A DNA stretch of 64,000 bases, from positions 248,001 to 312,000 of the forward strand of contig NZ_QKMF01000002.1 of assembly GCF_003208435.1 (NCBI RefSeq), in the 5' to 3' direction. The position numbers were made by a program, and so were the translations under genes. The notes below the pieces were generated by a model that had not been told where the DNA came from, did not search any database, and worked only from the letters and a program-made list of their open reading frames with translations. Shown in pieces: positions 25,661 through 33,927 of this stretch (position 1 is its first letter; each line of letters begins with the position of its first letter). The DNA is from Pelagimonas varians (lineage in GTDB: Bacteria > Pseudomonadota > Alphaproteobacteria > Rhodobacterales > Rhodobacteraceae).

Positions 25661-25703
25661 CAACGAAGGAAAACCTGACCCTAGGGTATCTGTTTGTGGC
25701 AAG

Positions 25704-26111
25704 TCAGGTGTCTTCGCGCTCAACAGGGCCTCCTTGGGCCTCCCAAGTTGAAAAACCTTCGCGCAGATGGGCAACGTCGAATCCCATGTCGATCAACGTT
25801 GCCGCGCTGAGGGCTGAGCGCCAACCGGATGCGCAATGCAGCACAAATGTTTTGTCGCAACCGTCTTCGCGGGCAAATACGTCTTTGAAGTAGGGGCTAT
25901 CGGGATCGACCCAAAATTCCAACATTCCGCGCGGGGCGTGAAAGGACCCGGGGATATAGCCGCTGCGGCGGCGCTCGCGGACGTCGCGAATGTCAACGAT
26001 GACAACGTTCGGGTCATCCACCATGGCGATCAGTTCAGGGGTTTCGAATTCGCGGATGCGGGCACGGGCCGACGCGACCATTTCAGCGGCTGTGGTTTTG
26101 AGTTTACGCAT
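25704..26111 (-). CDS. Rhodanese-like domain protein
   Basis: 135 residues. A single rhodanese domain contains VVIVDIRDVRERRRSGYIPG, SFHAPRGMLEFW, and the active-site loop CASGWRS, with the catalytic Cys in VLHCASGWRSALSA. It probably transfers sulfane sulfur to cyanide-like or protein thiol acceptors; there is no signal peptide, so it is cytoplasmic. It follows the amino-acid ABC ATPase gene by 51 bp on the same strand and may be the last gene of that operon. Confidence 0.88.
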   Translation of the reverse strand: MRKLKTTAAEMVASARARIREFETPELIAMVDDPNVVIVDIRDVRERRRSGYIPGSFHAPRGMLEFWVDPDSPYFKDVFAREDGCDKTFVLHCASGWRSALSAATLIDMGFDVAHLREGFSTWEAQGGPVEREDT

Positions 26112-26162
26112 GGTGATCTCCCTTTTGGGGTGGTTTGGCAGCAGGAAGGACCTAGGACAATC

Positions 26163-26891
26163 CTACAAGACCCGTGACAAAAATGCTTTTGTCCGCTCTT
26201 CATTGGGCGCTTCGAAAATCTGGTCGGGTGGACCTTGCTCCAAAATGCGCCCTTGGTGAAGAAAGCAGACTTTGTCGGCCAATTCGCGGGCAAAGCCCAT
26301 TTCATGTGTGGCTAGAACCATAGTCATGCCTTGGCTGCGCAGGTCGCGCAAAACATCCAGAACTTCGCCGACCAATTCGGGATCAAGGGCAGAGGTGATT
26401 TCGTCAAACAGCATGATTTCAGGCTGCATGGCCAAGGCCCGAATGATCGCAACCCGCTGCTGTTGTCCGCCAGACAGCTGATCGGGGAAATGGTTCATCC
26501 GGTCATGCAGCCCGAACCGTGTGAACATCTCTTCGAGGGCGGGGCGCAGCTGCGCCCGCGATCCGCCCAATATCCGGCGAGGGGCCAGCATGGCGTTGTC
26601 CAAAGCGGTCATATGCGGGAACAGATTATAGCTTTGGAACACCATTCCAATACGCTGGCGCACGGGTTGCGGGTCTTTTCCCGGTTCGGAAATATCTGTC
26701 CCGTCCAGAAAAATATTCCCGTCGTCAATGGGCTCAAGCAGGTTCATGCAGCGCAGCAAGGTAGACTTGCCCGATCCTGATGCACCGATGAGGCAAACCA
26801 TTTCCCCCTTGGTGATCGTCAGATCAATTCCGCGAATAACCGGATTGTCGCCAAAGGCCTTTTGCACGTTTTCAAGTTTGAGATCGGCCAT
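26163..26891 (-). CDS. Polar amino-acid ABC transporter ATP-binding protein (GlnQ/HisP type)
   Basis: 242 residues. Walker A is GASGSGKST, the Q-loop is [16 protein letters not shown], the signature is [16 protein letters not shown], Walker B is [14 protein letters not shown] (the polar-amino-acid family usually has DEPTSALDPE; here the P is I), and the H-loop is [13 protein letters not shown]. These identify the PAAT family. The ATG overlaps the permease stop at 26891. With one permease and one binding protein upstream it completes an importer, probably with the single permease acting as a homodimer. Confidence 0.92.
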   Translation of the reverse strand: MADLKLENVQKAFGDNPVIRGIDLTITKGEMVCLIGASGSGKSTLLRCMNLLEPIDDGNIFLDGTDISEPGKDPQPVRQRIGMVFQSYNLFPHMTALDNAMLAPRRILGGSRAQLRPALEEMFTRFGLHDRMNHFPDQLSGGQQQRVAIIRALAMQPEIMLFDEITSALDPELVGEVLDVLRDLRSQGMTMVLATHEMGFARELADKVCFLHQGRILEQGPPDQIFEAPNEERTKAFLSRVL

Positions 26892-27709
26892 CAGCTGCGT
26901 GCCTTTGACTGTTTGTTCATCAGATAATCGGCATAGCGCGTGGCGGGGATTGTCAGCGCCAGAAAGATAAGGGCCGCTCCGACATAGGGGGTGAAGTTCG
27001 CCATCAGGGATTTGTAGACGCCTGCCTGTCTGAAAATCTCGACCGGCCCAATAAAGCTGAGCAGCGCCACGTCTTTTTGTAGTGCGATGAACAGGTTCAT
27101 ATTGGCCGGAACCACGCGGCGGACGGCCTGCGGTAAAATCACGTAGCGCATGGTATCGCCGCCAGAAAGCCCAAGCGACAGTGCGGCATTGCGCTGGCTG
27201 TCATGGATGCTTTCGATGCCAGATCGGATCACCTCGGCAACATAGGCGCTATAGACCAAAATCAACGCCAGAGAACCCCAGATGTAGGGTGAATTCCATG
27301 GGCGCGGCAAGCCAAGGCCAGGGATGCCAAAGCCAATCAAATAGATCACCAAAATCACCGGTAGCCCGCGAAACACATCGGTATAGGCAATGGCAAGCAA
27401 CCGTACCGGATAAAGCGCAGGGCTGCGCAAATCGCGGGCGATGGCGACGATCAATCCAAGCGCCGCAATCAGCGGGGCACACCAAAGGAAAATGGCGACG
27501 TCCATCACAAAAGCGTTCAGCAGTCCGGGAAAGGTTTTGGCAAAGACAGCCCCGTTAAAAAAGCTGCGTTTGACGTTTTCCCATCCGGGGGCCAGTGGAA
27601 CCAAAAGAACAATGGCGGCCAGCACCGCAAAGGTCGAGGCTGCGGCGATCATATTGGCGCGTTTGCGCTGGCGGGCCTCAAAGGACTGGCGGCGGGTTTG
27701 TGTGGGCAT
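26891..27709 (-). CDS. Polar amino-acid ABC transporter permease
   Basis: 272 residues. A basic N-terminus ([16 protein letters not shown]) precedes about five to six membrane segments. The HisMQ-type permease signature is seen in [20 protein letters not shown] then [20 protein letters not shown], the EAA loop that contacts the ATPase. [19 protein letters not shown] is typical of the family (FRGTPLLVQL class). The substrate cannot be read from the permease. A strong hairpin (27730-27756) lies just upstream, between it and the binding-protein gene. Confidence 0.92.
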   Translation of the reverse strand: MPTQTRRQSFEARQRKRANMIAAASTFAVLAAIVLLVPLAPGWENVKRSFFNGAVFAKTFPGLLNAFVMDVAIFLWCAPLIAALGLIVAIARDLRSPALYPVRLLAIAYTDVFRGLPVILVIYLIGFGIPGLGLPRPWNSPYIWGSLALILVYSAYVAEVIRSGIESIHDSQRNAALSLGLSGGDTMRYVILPQAVRRVVPANMNLFIALQKDVALLSFIGPVEIFRQAGVYKSLMANFTPYVGAALIFLALTIPATRYADYLMNKQSKARS

Positions 27710-27729
27710 GGGCGTCCGGTCATTACAGG

Positions 27730-27756
27730 GGCAGCGCCAGAAACTCTGGCGCTGCC
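27730..27756 (-). promoter_or_regulatory. Perfect 12-bp stem-loop between binding-protein and permease genes
   Basis: GGCAGCGCCAGA-AAC-TCTGGCGCTGCC is a perfect inverted repeat with a 3-nt loop in the 72-bp gap between the binding-protein stop and permease start. No T-run follows on the minus strand. By analogy with malE-malF intercistronic repeats it may stabilise the upstream binding-protein mRNA and lower downstream expression. Confidence 0.65.
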
Positions 27757-27781
27757 AATAGGATATAGTGGTGAAAAGCTG

Positions 27782-28594
27782 TTACTTGATCAGCGGAACG
27801 CCGGTTGTGGCCTGCAGCCACTCAGCTTCGATTTCGGCCAGTTTGCCGTTTTCGGTCAGGGCGGTGATGGCCGCATCAACGCATTCTTTGAGCGGAGAGC
27901 CTTTTTCCATCAACATGCCGAACTGATCGGGGTTTTCGCCGCGATCCGCGGGGAACTGACCCAGCAACGCGCCGTCGTTCAGCACAACAGCAGACAGATA
28001 CAGGGCCGTTGGCAAGTCAAACAAAGCGGCGTCGATCTGGCCCGCTTGCATTGCAGCGGTGACATCCGCGTTGTCATCATACAAAAGCGGCGATTTTTCT
28101 GGTGCGATCAGGTCACCCAGCATCGGGACAGCTGTGGTATTGGCGTCCGCGCCCCAGATCAAAGATTTGAGCGAGGCAACATCAGCCGTCGCGCCAGCCT
28201 CCACAACGGATTTGGTGGTCAGAACCGCCATCGCCGAGGTGTAGTAGGGCGCTGAAAAATCAACCATTTCTTCGCGTTCGGGTGTGATCGAAAACTGTTG
28301 CATGTTGACGTCGAATTCTTTGGCACCGGGCTGGATGGCTTGATCAAAGCTGGTACGAATCCAAGCCACATGATCGGCATCAAACCCCATCTCGGCAGCG
28401 ACGGCATATGCCACGGCGGCCTCAAACCCTTTGCCGGTCTCGGGTGCATCATCCATCACCCAAGGAAAATAGGCCGGGTTGCCGGTGGCGACAGTCAGCA
28501 TGCCATCGGTCAGCGTCTTTCCGGTGGCGCAGCTGTCTGCATAGGCGGCGCTGGAGGCCAGCATCAAAGCGGCGGCGGTTGTCCAGAACTTCAT
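27782..28594 (-). CDS. Polar amino-acid ABC transporter substrate-binding protein (family 3)
   Basis: 270 residues from the ATG at 28594, chosen over the ATG at 28600 because GAGGG is then 6 bases away rather than abutting. The signal peptide is MKFWTTAAALMLASSAAYA. The mature protein shows SBP family 3 traits: MLTVATGNPAYFPWVMDD at the start, GKGFEAAVAYAVAAEMGF, then VAWIRTSFDQAIQPG and EMVDFSAPYYTSAMAVLT. It delivers an amino acid or similar compound to the adjacent permease. The nearby BKACE enzyme suggests a beta-keto or amino-acid-derived substrate, but this is inference. Confidence 0.9.
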   Translation of the reverse strand: MKFWTTAAALMLASSAAYADSCATGKTLTDGMLTVATGNPAYFPWVMDDAPETGKGFEAAVAYAVAAEMGFDADHVAWIRTSFDQAIQPGAKEFDVNMQQFSITPEREEMVDFSAPYYTSAMAVLTTKSVVEAGATADVASLKSLIWGADANTTAVPMLGDLIAPEKSPLLYDDNADVTAAMQAGQIDAALFDLPTALYLSAVVLNDGALLGQFPADRGENPDQFGMLMEKGSPLKECVDAAITALTENGKLAEIEAEWLQATTGVPLIK

Positions 28595-28702
28595 GATCAT
28601 CCCTCACTGTTTTTGTTGCGCGCAGTTGACCGCTACGCTGCGCGCTTGTCCAGTGCCAGAACTGGAAAATGCCATCTTGGCGGGGGTTTTCGGACCAAAT
28701 GG

Positions 28703-29533
28703 TCAGCTTGTACGCAGCTCCAGAATGGTGCGGGCTTGTTGCCATGTCGCGACCGGACGCTCATACTTCTCGCACAGCGCTGCGGCGCGGGCGACGAGCG
28801 CTGCGTTCGACGGTGCAAGGGTATTGCGATCAAGACGCATATTGTCCTCAAGCCCGGTGCGGGTGTGGCCACCAGCAGCGATGGCCCATTCATTGACAAC
28901 AATCTGGCCCGGCCCGACACCTGCCGCGCACCATTGGGCGTCCGGTGCAAGGCGCTCCATTGTTCTGACGTAGTAATCAAAGACATCGCGATCGACGGGC
29001 ATGGCATTTTTTACCCCCATGACGAATTGTACATAAAGCTTGCCGGGGATGTCACCACGCTTGCTGCGCGCCACGGCTTGGTGAATATGTGACAGGTCAA
29101 AGGCCTCGATCTCGGGCTTGACGTCATAGGTGCGCATTTCCGAGGCCAGCCAATCGATCAGTTCTGGCGGATTCTCATAGACGCGGGTTGGAAAGTTATT
29201 GGACCCCACTGAAAGCGAAGCCATATCCGGGCGCAAAGACAACATTCCGCCGCGCTCTGTCCCCGCGCCAGATCGGCCGCCAGTAGAAAGCTGCACAATC
29301 ATGCCGGGGCAGTGTTTCTGGATCCCCTCCATCAACCGGCCAAAACGTTCGGGGTCACTGGTCGGTGTCCCGTCATCAAGGCGTACATGGCAATGCGCGA
29401 TACTTGCGCCTGCTTCGAACGCTTCTTGGGTGCTTTCGATTTGCTCGGGCACAGTGATCGGGACTGCAGGATTGGTTTCTTTACGAGGGACAGATCCGGT
29501 TATGGCGACGCAGATGATGCAGGGGTTGGACAT
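28703..29533 (-). CDS. BKACE-family beta-keto acid cleavage enzyme (3-keto-5-aminohexanoate cleavage protein family)
   Basis: 276 residues. A TIM-barrel opens with IICVAITGSVPRKETNPAVP. The zinc-binding HCHVRLDDGTPTSD motif, the second metal/His region around IEAFDLSHIH, and the substrate loop STGGRSGAGTERGGML identify the BKACE family. Members condense a beta-keto acid with acetyl-CoA to give a CoA ester and acetoacetate; Kce of lysine fermentation is the founder, but substrates vary widely (e.g. dehydrocarnitine). It lies 108 bp upstream of the amino-acid ABC operon on the same strand, so transported compound and enzyme may belong together. Confidence 0.9.
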   Translation of the reverse strand: MSNPCIICVAITGSVPRKETNPAVPITVPEQIESTQEAFEAGASIAHCHVRLDDGTPTSDPERFGRLMEGIQKHCPGMIVQLSTGGRSGAGTERGGMLSLRPDMASLSVGSNNFPTRVYENPPELIDWLASEMRTYDVKPEIEAFDLSHIHQAVARSKRGDIPGKLYVQFVMGVKNAMPVDRDVFDYYVRTMERLAPDAQWCAAGVGPGQIVVNEWAIAAGGHTRTGLEDNMRLDRNTLAPSNAALVARAAALCEKYERPVATWQQARTILELRTS

Positions 29534-29837
29534 GAGCTTCCTTAGATATTAAAACCGGTAACGCTTTTGTCGCCGTGAATGTTTCTATTAACATGATTAC
29601 TATTACGCGCGCGTTTTTCAGTCAATGATGTCTCGAACCGGCCTTCTTGGGGCAGCCCTTGCGCGCCGGTGCGCTGACCCGCCGCTGCACCAATGTTCCC
29701 GATTATGTGCAAGTTCCGACGTGTGGTGCGCTCAAAGAGCGGCGGCGCGTTTATGGGTGAGGCGCTTTACCAAACATGAGTTTTTGCGCTAACAGGACTT
29801 GAAACGACCCGAAATGTCAGCGCAAAGGATGCCGCCC
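29534..29837. other. Divergent intergenic region, no gene
   Basis: 304 bp between the BKACE (minus) and galactose-dehydrogenase-like (+) genes. The left third is AT-rich (GTTTCTATTAACATGATTAC at 29580-29599) and is the likely promoter area for the BKACE/ABC operon. The central part is GC-rich without a convincing reading frame. No operator could be singled out. Confidence 0.5.
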
Positions 29838-30749
29838 ATGAAGATTGCTTTGGTTGGAATTGGCAAGATTGCCCGCGATCAACATGTGCCCAGCATCGCT
29901 GCTAGCAATGCTTGGGAACTCGCGGCGACGTGTTCGCGCGCTGGCCGTGTCGATGGGGTTCCGGCCTTTACGGATCTGGACGAAATGCTTGAGTCGCATC
30001 CAGACATTCCGGTCGTGTCGCTCTGTTTGCCACCGGTGCCGCGTTTTGAATTTGCCAAACGGGCCATTTTAGCGGGCCGTCATGTGATGCTGGAAAAGCC
30101 CCCCGGTGCAACGCTGTCGGAATGCCACGCGCTAGAGGATATGGCGCGAAAAGCAGGGGTTTGCCTGTTTGCCTCCTGGCATTCACGAGAAGGGGCACGC
30201 GCCGACGCCGCGCGCGACTGGTTGGCGGACAAGGTCATCACCCGCGCGCACATTACGTGGCGCGAAGACGTGCGCAAATGGCACCCGGGTCAGGATTGGG
30301 TCTTTGATCCCGGTGGCATGGGGGTTTTTGATCCGGGCATCAATGCACTTTCCCTGATGACAAAAATCCTTCCGCAACCGGTTCATCTCAAATCGGCAAC
30401 GCTGGAGTTTCCAGACAACCGTCAAACGCCAATTGCCGCCCAGTTGGACTTTACCGATGGCGTCTCTGCAGATTTCGATTGGCGTCAAACGGGACCGCAA
30501 ACATGGGATATCGAAGTTTGGACGGAGGCTGGCAAGCTGCATCTGACCGATGGCGGTGAGCATATGATGATTGACGGGGTGCCGGCGGGCCAAGACCCAA
30601 GCCTGATCGGTGAATATCCCCGCCTGTATGCCCAGATGGCCGATTTGGTTGCCCAAAGCAAAACGGACATGGATCTGTCACCGCTGCGCCATGTTGCGGA
30701 TGCGTTTATGCTTGGGCGGCGGGTGCCGGTGGACGCATTCCACTTTTAA
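29838..30749 (+). CDS. Galactose 1-dehydrogenase-like Gfo/Idh/MocA oxidoreductase
   Basis: 303 residues from the ATG at 29838, with AAAGGA 8 bases upstream. The start KIALVGIGKIARDQHVPSIA, the EKPPGATLSE motif, FASWHSREG and the block WREDVRKWHPGQDWVFDPGG then GVFDPGINALS closely follow the Pseudomonas fluorescens D-galactose 1-dehydrogenase pattern as I remember it. That enzyme oxidises D-galactose to galactonolactone with NAD. L-arabinose or D-fucose are frequent alternative substrates in the group. It stands alone 379 bp ahead of the sugar ABC operon on the same strand, consistent with a role in the same sugar pathway. Confidence 0.8.
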   Translation: MKIALVGIGKIARDQHVPSIAASNAWELAATCSRAGRVDGVPAFTDLDEMLESHPDIPVVSLCLPPVPRFEFAKRAILAGRHVMLEKPPGATLSECHALEDMARKAGVCLFASWHSREGARADAARDWLADKVITRAHITWREDVRKWHPGQDWVFDPGGMGVFDPGINALSLMTKILPQPVHLKSATLEFPDNRQTPIAAQLDFTDGVSADFDWRQTGPQTWDIEVWTEAGKLHLTDGGEHMMIDGVPAGQDPSLIGEYPRLYAQMADLVAQSKTDMDLSPLRHVADAFMLGRRVPVDAFHF

Positions 30750-31128
30750 CTCTGCGTCCGTCTGACAGCAGCGGTTCTTTGGTGATTCAGCTCTGCTGAA
30801 AGGCATCGCAGCCGGAGTCTGGTCACCCAGCCAGAAACCGGAATTGATACACCCACGAGGTAGCTTTCGTGCAATAGTTTCCAAGTGCGACGATTCGGAC
30901 AGAGGCAGGGTGATTCGCGGTGTGATCGGGGATTTTCCCGGATTTTCGTCTCTGTTCGCTACGCTGTGGGGCAAGGGGTGCGAAGCCTCACAGTCAAACG
31001 TGTAGCAATAATAGATCAATTTTCACTTTGCCGCCCCGGTCAACGGTTGACCGCGCAGGTTTCCTTTCACACTATCGTCGCATCACCCGGCTAACAGGCA
31101 GGGAAAGATACTAGGGAGGAAATTGAAA
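30750..31128. other. Long upstream region of the sugar ABC operon, no gene
   Basis: 379 bp without a supported reading frame. It holds a small palindrome TTCAGC-TCT-GCTGAA (30786-30800) shortly after the dehydrogenase stop, a GC-rich middle, and near its right end the operator/promoter described at 31037-31075. A GGGAGGAAA Shine-Dalgarno precedes the ABC binding-protein gene. Confidence 0.6.
31037..31075 (+). promoter_or_regulatory. Promoter-like element with overlapping 17-bp palindromic operator
   Basis: CGGTCAAC-G-GTTGACCG (31037-31053) is a perfect 8-bp inverted repeat around one base, the format of LacI-type and similar operators. TTGACC within its right arm (31047-31052) is a near-consensus -35 box, and CACTAT (31070-31075) sits 17 bases later as a weak -10. 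A repressor bound to the palindrome would cover the -35. The regulator gene is not in this window. Confidence 0.6.
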
Positions 31129-32424
31129 ATGATGCATGTCAAAGGGATGACTTTGCGTTCGGTTGCGGCGGGTTCCGTGTCGGCCATGGCGATGTTGGTC
31201 GCCGGTGCTGTTTCGGCGGCTGAAATCGATCTGATGATTTCGGACGTGGACGGCAAAGCCGGTTTGGTCAAGGAATTGGTCGACCGTTATACAGCCGAAA
31301 ACCCCGACACAACGATCACCATCAACGCCGTTGGTTACAACGTGATCCGCGAACAGCTTGCGATCCAGCTGGAAGCAGGTTCAGGCCCCGATCTGGCTTT
31401 TGTCACCAACTTGGGGGGATTGAACCCGCACTATGTTGATCTGACACCGCATGTTGATGCCGCCGAATGGGAAGCCAACTATGGCGCGGTTCTGCCGTGG
31501 TATCGTGCGGGCGCACCAGACGGCATTTTCGGTTTCCACACTGAAATGACCGTCACAGGTCCCTATGTGAACCTGACCATGTTCGAAGAGGCGGGCGTTG
31601 ATGTCCCTGCCGCTGGCGCAACATGGGAAGACTGGGCCGAAGCTACCCAGGCCGTCATGGATGGCACCGGTTCATATGCCGGCATGGTCATGGACCGTTC
31701 GGGTCACCGTATGGCGGGTCCTGCGATGTCCTATGGTGCGGCGTATTTCAGCCCCGATGGCAAGTTGATCGCGGATGACGGTTTCAAAACCTTTTCCCAG
31801 CTGATGATCGATTGGCACAAATCCGGCCTGATGCCGCCAGACGTCTGGCCTGCTGTTTCCGGCGCGAAATATGCCAACGGAAATGAGATGTTCTTCAACT
31901 CCGACGTGCCTTTCTACATGTCCGGCTCGTGGAACACCGGCAACGTTCAGTCCAATGTCGGTGACAAGTTCGACTGGACCGTGGCACCCGTTCCTTGTGG
32001 ACCAGCAGGGTGCGGTGTGATGCCGGGCGGCGCGGGTCTTGTGGCGTTTAAATCGGGTGACGCGGATCAAGAAATGGCCGCTGCCAAGTTTGTGGCTTGG
32101 ATGGGGGGCACCGACATTGCCCGCGAATGGTATTCGAAAACATATGCCATTCCAGCCCACTCCGGTCTTCAGGCCGAAGGTCTTGATTATGCCGGTGCTG
32201 GCGCGACCGAAGCTGTTGCAAATGGTCTTGCGGCCTTTACTGCAATGGCCGCAGATGCTGCAGAGCAAACACCGCAGGCCTATCAGCTTCAGGGCAGCCC
32301 TAAGGGTTTCGTGATGTATAATGCCACTGTGCAATACATCGGCGCAGCTTTGAATGGCGAGCTGACCTTGGATGAGGCGATGGCCAAAGTTCAAGAAGAA
32401 CTGGACACCAACGCCAATCAATAA
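31129..32424 (+). CDS. Sugar ABC transporter substrate-binding protein
   Basis: 431 residues from the ATG at 31129; the upstream TTG at 31123 sits too close to GGAGG. A signal peptide with hydrophobic core SVSAMAMLVAGAVSAAE precedes a family-1 (MalE-like) binding protein. Landmarks include LVDRYTAENPDTTITINAVG, AIQLEAGSGPDLAFV, FYMSGSWNTGNVQSN and the closing LGELT-type helices (ALNGELTLDEAMAKVQEELD). It is periplasmic and feeds the two permeases downstream. Sugar identity is unknown; the dehydrogenases around suggest a galactose-, inositol- or glycoside-like compound. Confidence 0.9.
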   Translation: MMHVKGMTLRSVAAGSVSAMAMLVAGAVSAAEIDLMISDVDGKAGLVKELVDRYTAENPDTTITINAVGYNVIREQLAIQLEAGSGPDLAFVTNLGGLNPHYVDLTPHVDAAEWEANYGAVLPWYRAGAPDGIFGFHTEMTVTGPYVNLTMFEEAGVDVPAAGATWEDWAEATQAVMDGTGSYAGMVMDRSGHRMAGPAMSYGAAYFSPDGKLIADDGFKTFSQLMIDWHKSGLMPPDVWPAVSGAKYANGNEMFFNSDVPFYMSGSWNTGNVQSNVGDKFDWTVAPVPCGPAGCGVMPGGAGLVAFKSGDADQEMAAAKFVAWMGGTDIAREWYSKTYAIPAHSGLQAEGLDYAGAGATEAVANGLAAFTAMAADAAEQTPQAYQLQGSPKGFVMYNATVQYIGAALNGELTLDEAMAKVQEELDTNANQ

Positions 32425-32438
32425 GGCGTAGGACTTTG

Positions 32439-32469
32439 GGGCGGGTGCCTGTCTGGAACCCGCCCTTTT
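32439..32469 (+). terminator. Intercistronic hairpin after the sugar binding-protein gene
   Basis: GGGCGGGT and ACCCGCCC (8-bp perfect arms, 11-nt loop) followed by TTTT lie 15 bp after the binding-protein stop and 34 bp before the permease start. It is a partial terminator or mRNA stabiliser that would give more binding protein than membrane subunits. Confidence 0.6.
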
Positions 32470-32502
32470 GCCCCATTGGGGCCCCTTTGATTGGGACGTT
32501 TC

Positions 32503-33927
32503 ATGACACCTGCAGGCTTTACAGTAGCCTTCGCCGCCCTGTTTTGGGGTCTTGGCGGGGCGATCTGGCTTCTTATGCGGCGACGCTATACGCTTCGCCA
32601 GATACCGCAATTCTTTATGGATCTACTGGGGTTTCCGGTGGAACTGGCCCAAAGCCTGTTTGGCCGCGCCGGTGTGCCCTATGCACTGCTGCTGCCCAAC
32701 ATGCTGATTTTCGGTTTTTTCACTTTCTTGCCTATGATCTTGAACTTCTACGTCTCTTTCACAGGTGGGGCGTCCATTTCGCTGTTTGATCGCCCTTGGG
32801 TCGGTCTTGAGAAATACGCGGATATCTTTACCTGCGAGAATTATTTATCGCCGAAATCGTGTTCGAACCCGGGCTATAATTTCTGGACCGGCATGTTCAA
32901 TACGCTTTGGTTTGTACTGATTCAGGTGCCGATCTTATGCGTTGCCGCCCTTGTGACTGCATTGGTGGTGAACCAAAATATTCGTGGGCGTGGGTTTTGG
33001 CGGGCGATGTTCTTTTACCCCGTCATGCTGTCGCCGGTTGTGATTGCCAACATCTGGAACTGGGTTTTGCACCGCAAAGGCGCGCTGAACGCCAGCGTCG
33101 GCGAGGCACGCGACGCCATGACAGGACTTGCGGGCCTAAGCGGCTTCGACATGGTGGCCACAGTGATTTTCGCCGTGATCTTGCTGGTTGTCAGCGAACG
33201 CAGCTTGCGGTCAAACGATGGTCCTTCAGGGTCTTGGACCGCTGTGTTTGGTGTGCTTATCGCAATGCTGGTCTACTGGTCGCAGCCACTGAGCCTGATT
33301 GGCTTGCCCGGTTCCGGCTGGCTTGGTCTAGCACTGGCAGGGGGGCTGTATTGGTCGGTCTCAACGGGGCAAAGCTTTGCCCGCATGGCGATCATCGGCG
33401 CGGGTATCTTGGCCGTGATCATGTTGCTGATGATCCAATTTGACGCCGTCTTCAGTTTTGGCCGCTATCGTCCGATCAACTGGCTTGTCACACCCAACAC
33501 CGGTTGGCCGTTCTTCTGGTTGGTGTTTGTCTTCTGTTGGAGCCATATGGGGTTCTACATGCTGATCCTTTTGGCGGGCCTTCAGGCGATCCCGAGCGAT
33601 CTGTATGAAGCCGCGAAAATGGACGCGACAAAACCGTTCCGTGCCTTTTACCGCATCACCTTGCCGTTGATCATGCCAACGCTGACCGTTGTCTTGGTGC
33701 TTTCGCTGATCCGCAGTTTCCAAATCTTCGATGAGGTCTATTTGCTGACCGGTGGCGGTCCGGGCCGCGAGACGTTTATGGTTGTGCAAAATATCTATGA
33801 AGTGGCGTTTGCCAATGATCATCCTGACTACGGGCAGGCCGCAGCGGGGTCGATCCTGATGGCGATTGTGATCGCTGTGTTCACCTTCTTCCAGCTGTGG
33901 CTGACACGGAGGCAATCTGACCTATGA
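32503..33927 (+). CDS. Sugar ABC transporter permease 1 (MalF-type) with extra membrane insert
   Basis: 474 residues from the ATG at 32503; typical MalF-like permeases of this class are about 290-330. The conserved core is present: PYALLLPNMLIFGFFTFLPM, YVSFTGG, and the EAA loop LYEAAKMDATKPFRAFYRIT followed by LPLIMPTLTVVLVLSLIRSF. Between about residues 210 and 320 there is an additional segment with several hydrophobic helices (VATVIFAVILLVVSE, SWTAVFGVLIAMLVYW, ARMAIIGAGILAVIMLLMI) interrupting the permease domain. An N-terminal extension of about 65 residues precedes the core. It overlaps the next permease by 4 bp (ATGA). Confidence 0.88.
   Translation: MTPAGFTVAFAALFWGLGGAIWLLMRRRYTLRQIPQFFMDLLGFPVELAQSLFGRAGVPYALLLPNMLIFGFFTFLPMILNFYVSFTGGASISLFDRPWVGLEKYADIFTCENYLSPKSCSNPGYNFWTGMFNTLWFVLIQVPILCVAALVTALVVNQNIRGRGFWRAMFFYPVMLSPVVIANIWNWVLHRKGALNASVGEARDAMTGLAGLSGFDMVATVIFAVILLVVSERSLRSNDGPSGSWTAVFGVLIAMLVYWSQPLSLIGLPGSGWLGLALAGGLYWSVSTGQSFARMAIIGAGILAVIMLLMIQFDAVFSFGRYRPINWLVTPNTGWPFFWLVFVFCWSHMGFYMLILLAGLQAIPSDLYEAAKMDATKPFRAFYRITLPLIMPTLTVVLVLSLIRSFQIFDEVYLLTGGGPGRETFMVVQNIYEVAFANDHPDYGQAAAGSILMAIVIAVFTFFQLWLTRRQSDL

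Noticed and set aside
30786-30800. TTCAGC-TCT-GCTGAA as a terminator of the galactose-dehydrogenase-like gene
   Set aside because: Stem is short and no T-run follows; it is only mentioned as a palindrome.
31672-32610. 312-codon open frame antisense to the sugar-binding protein
   Set aside because: No recognisable motif, and the sense strand encodes a clear family-1 binding protein.
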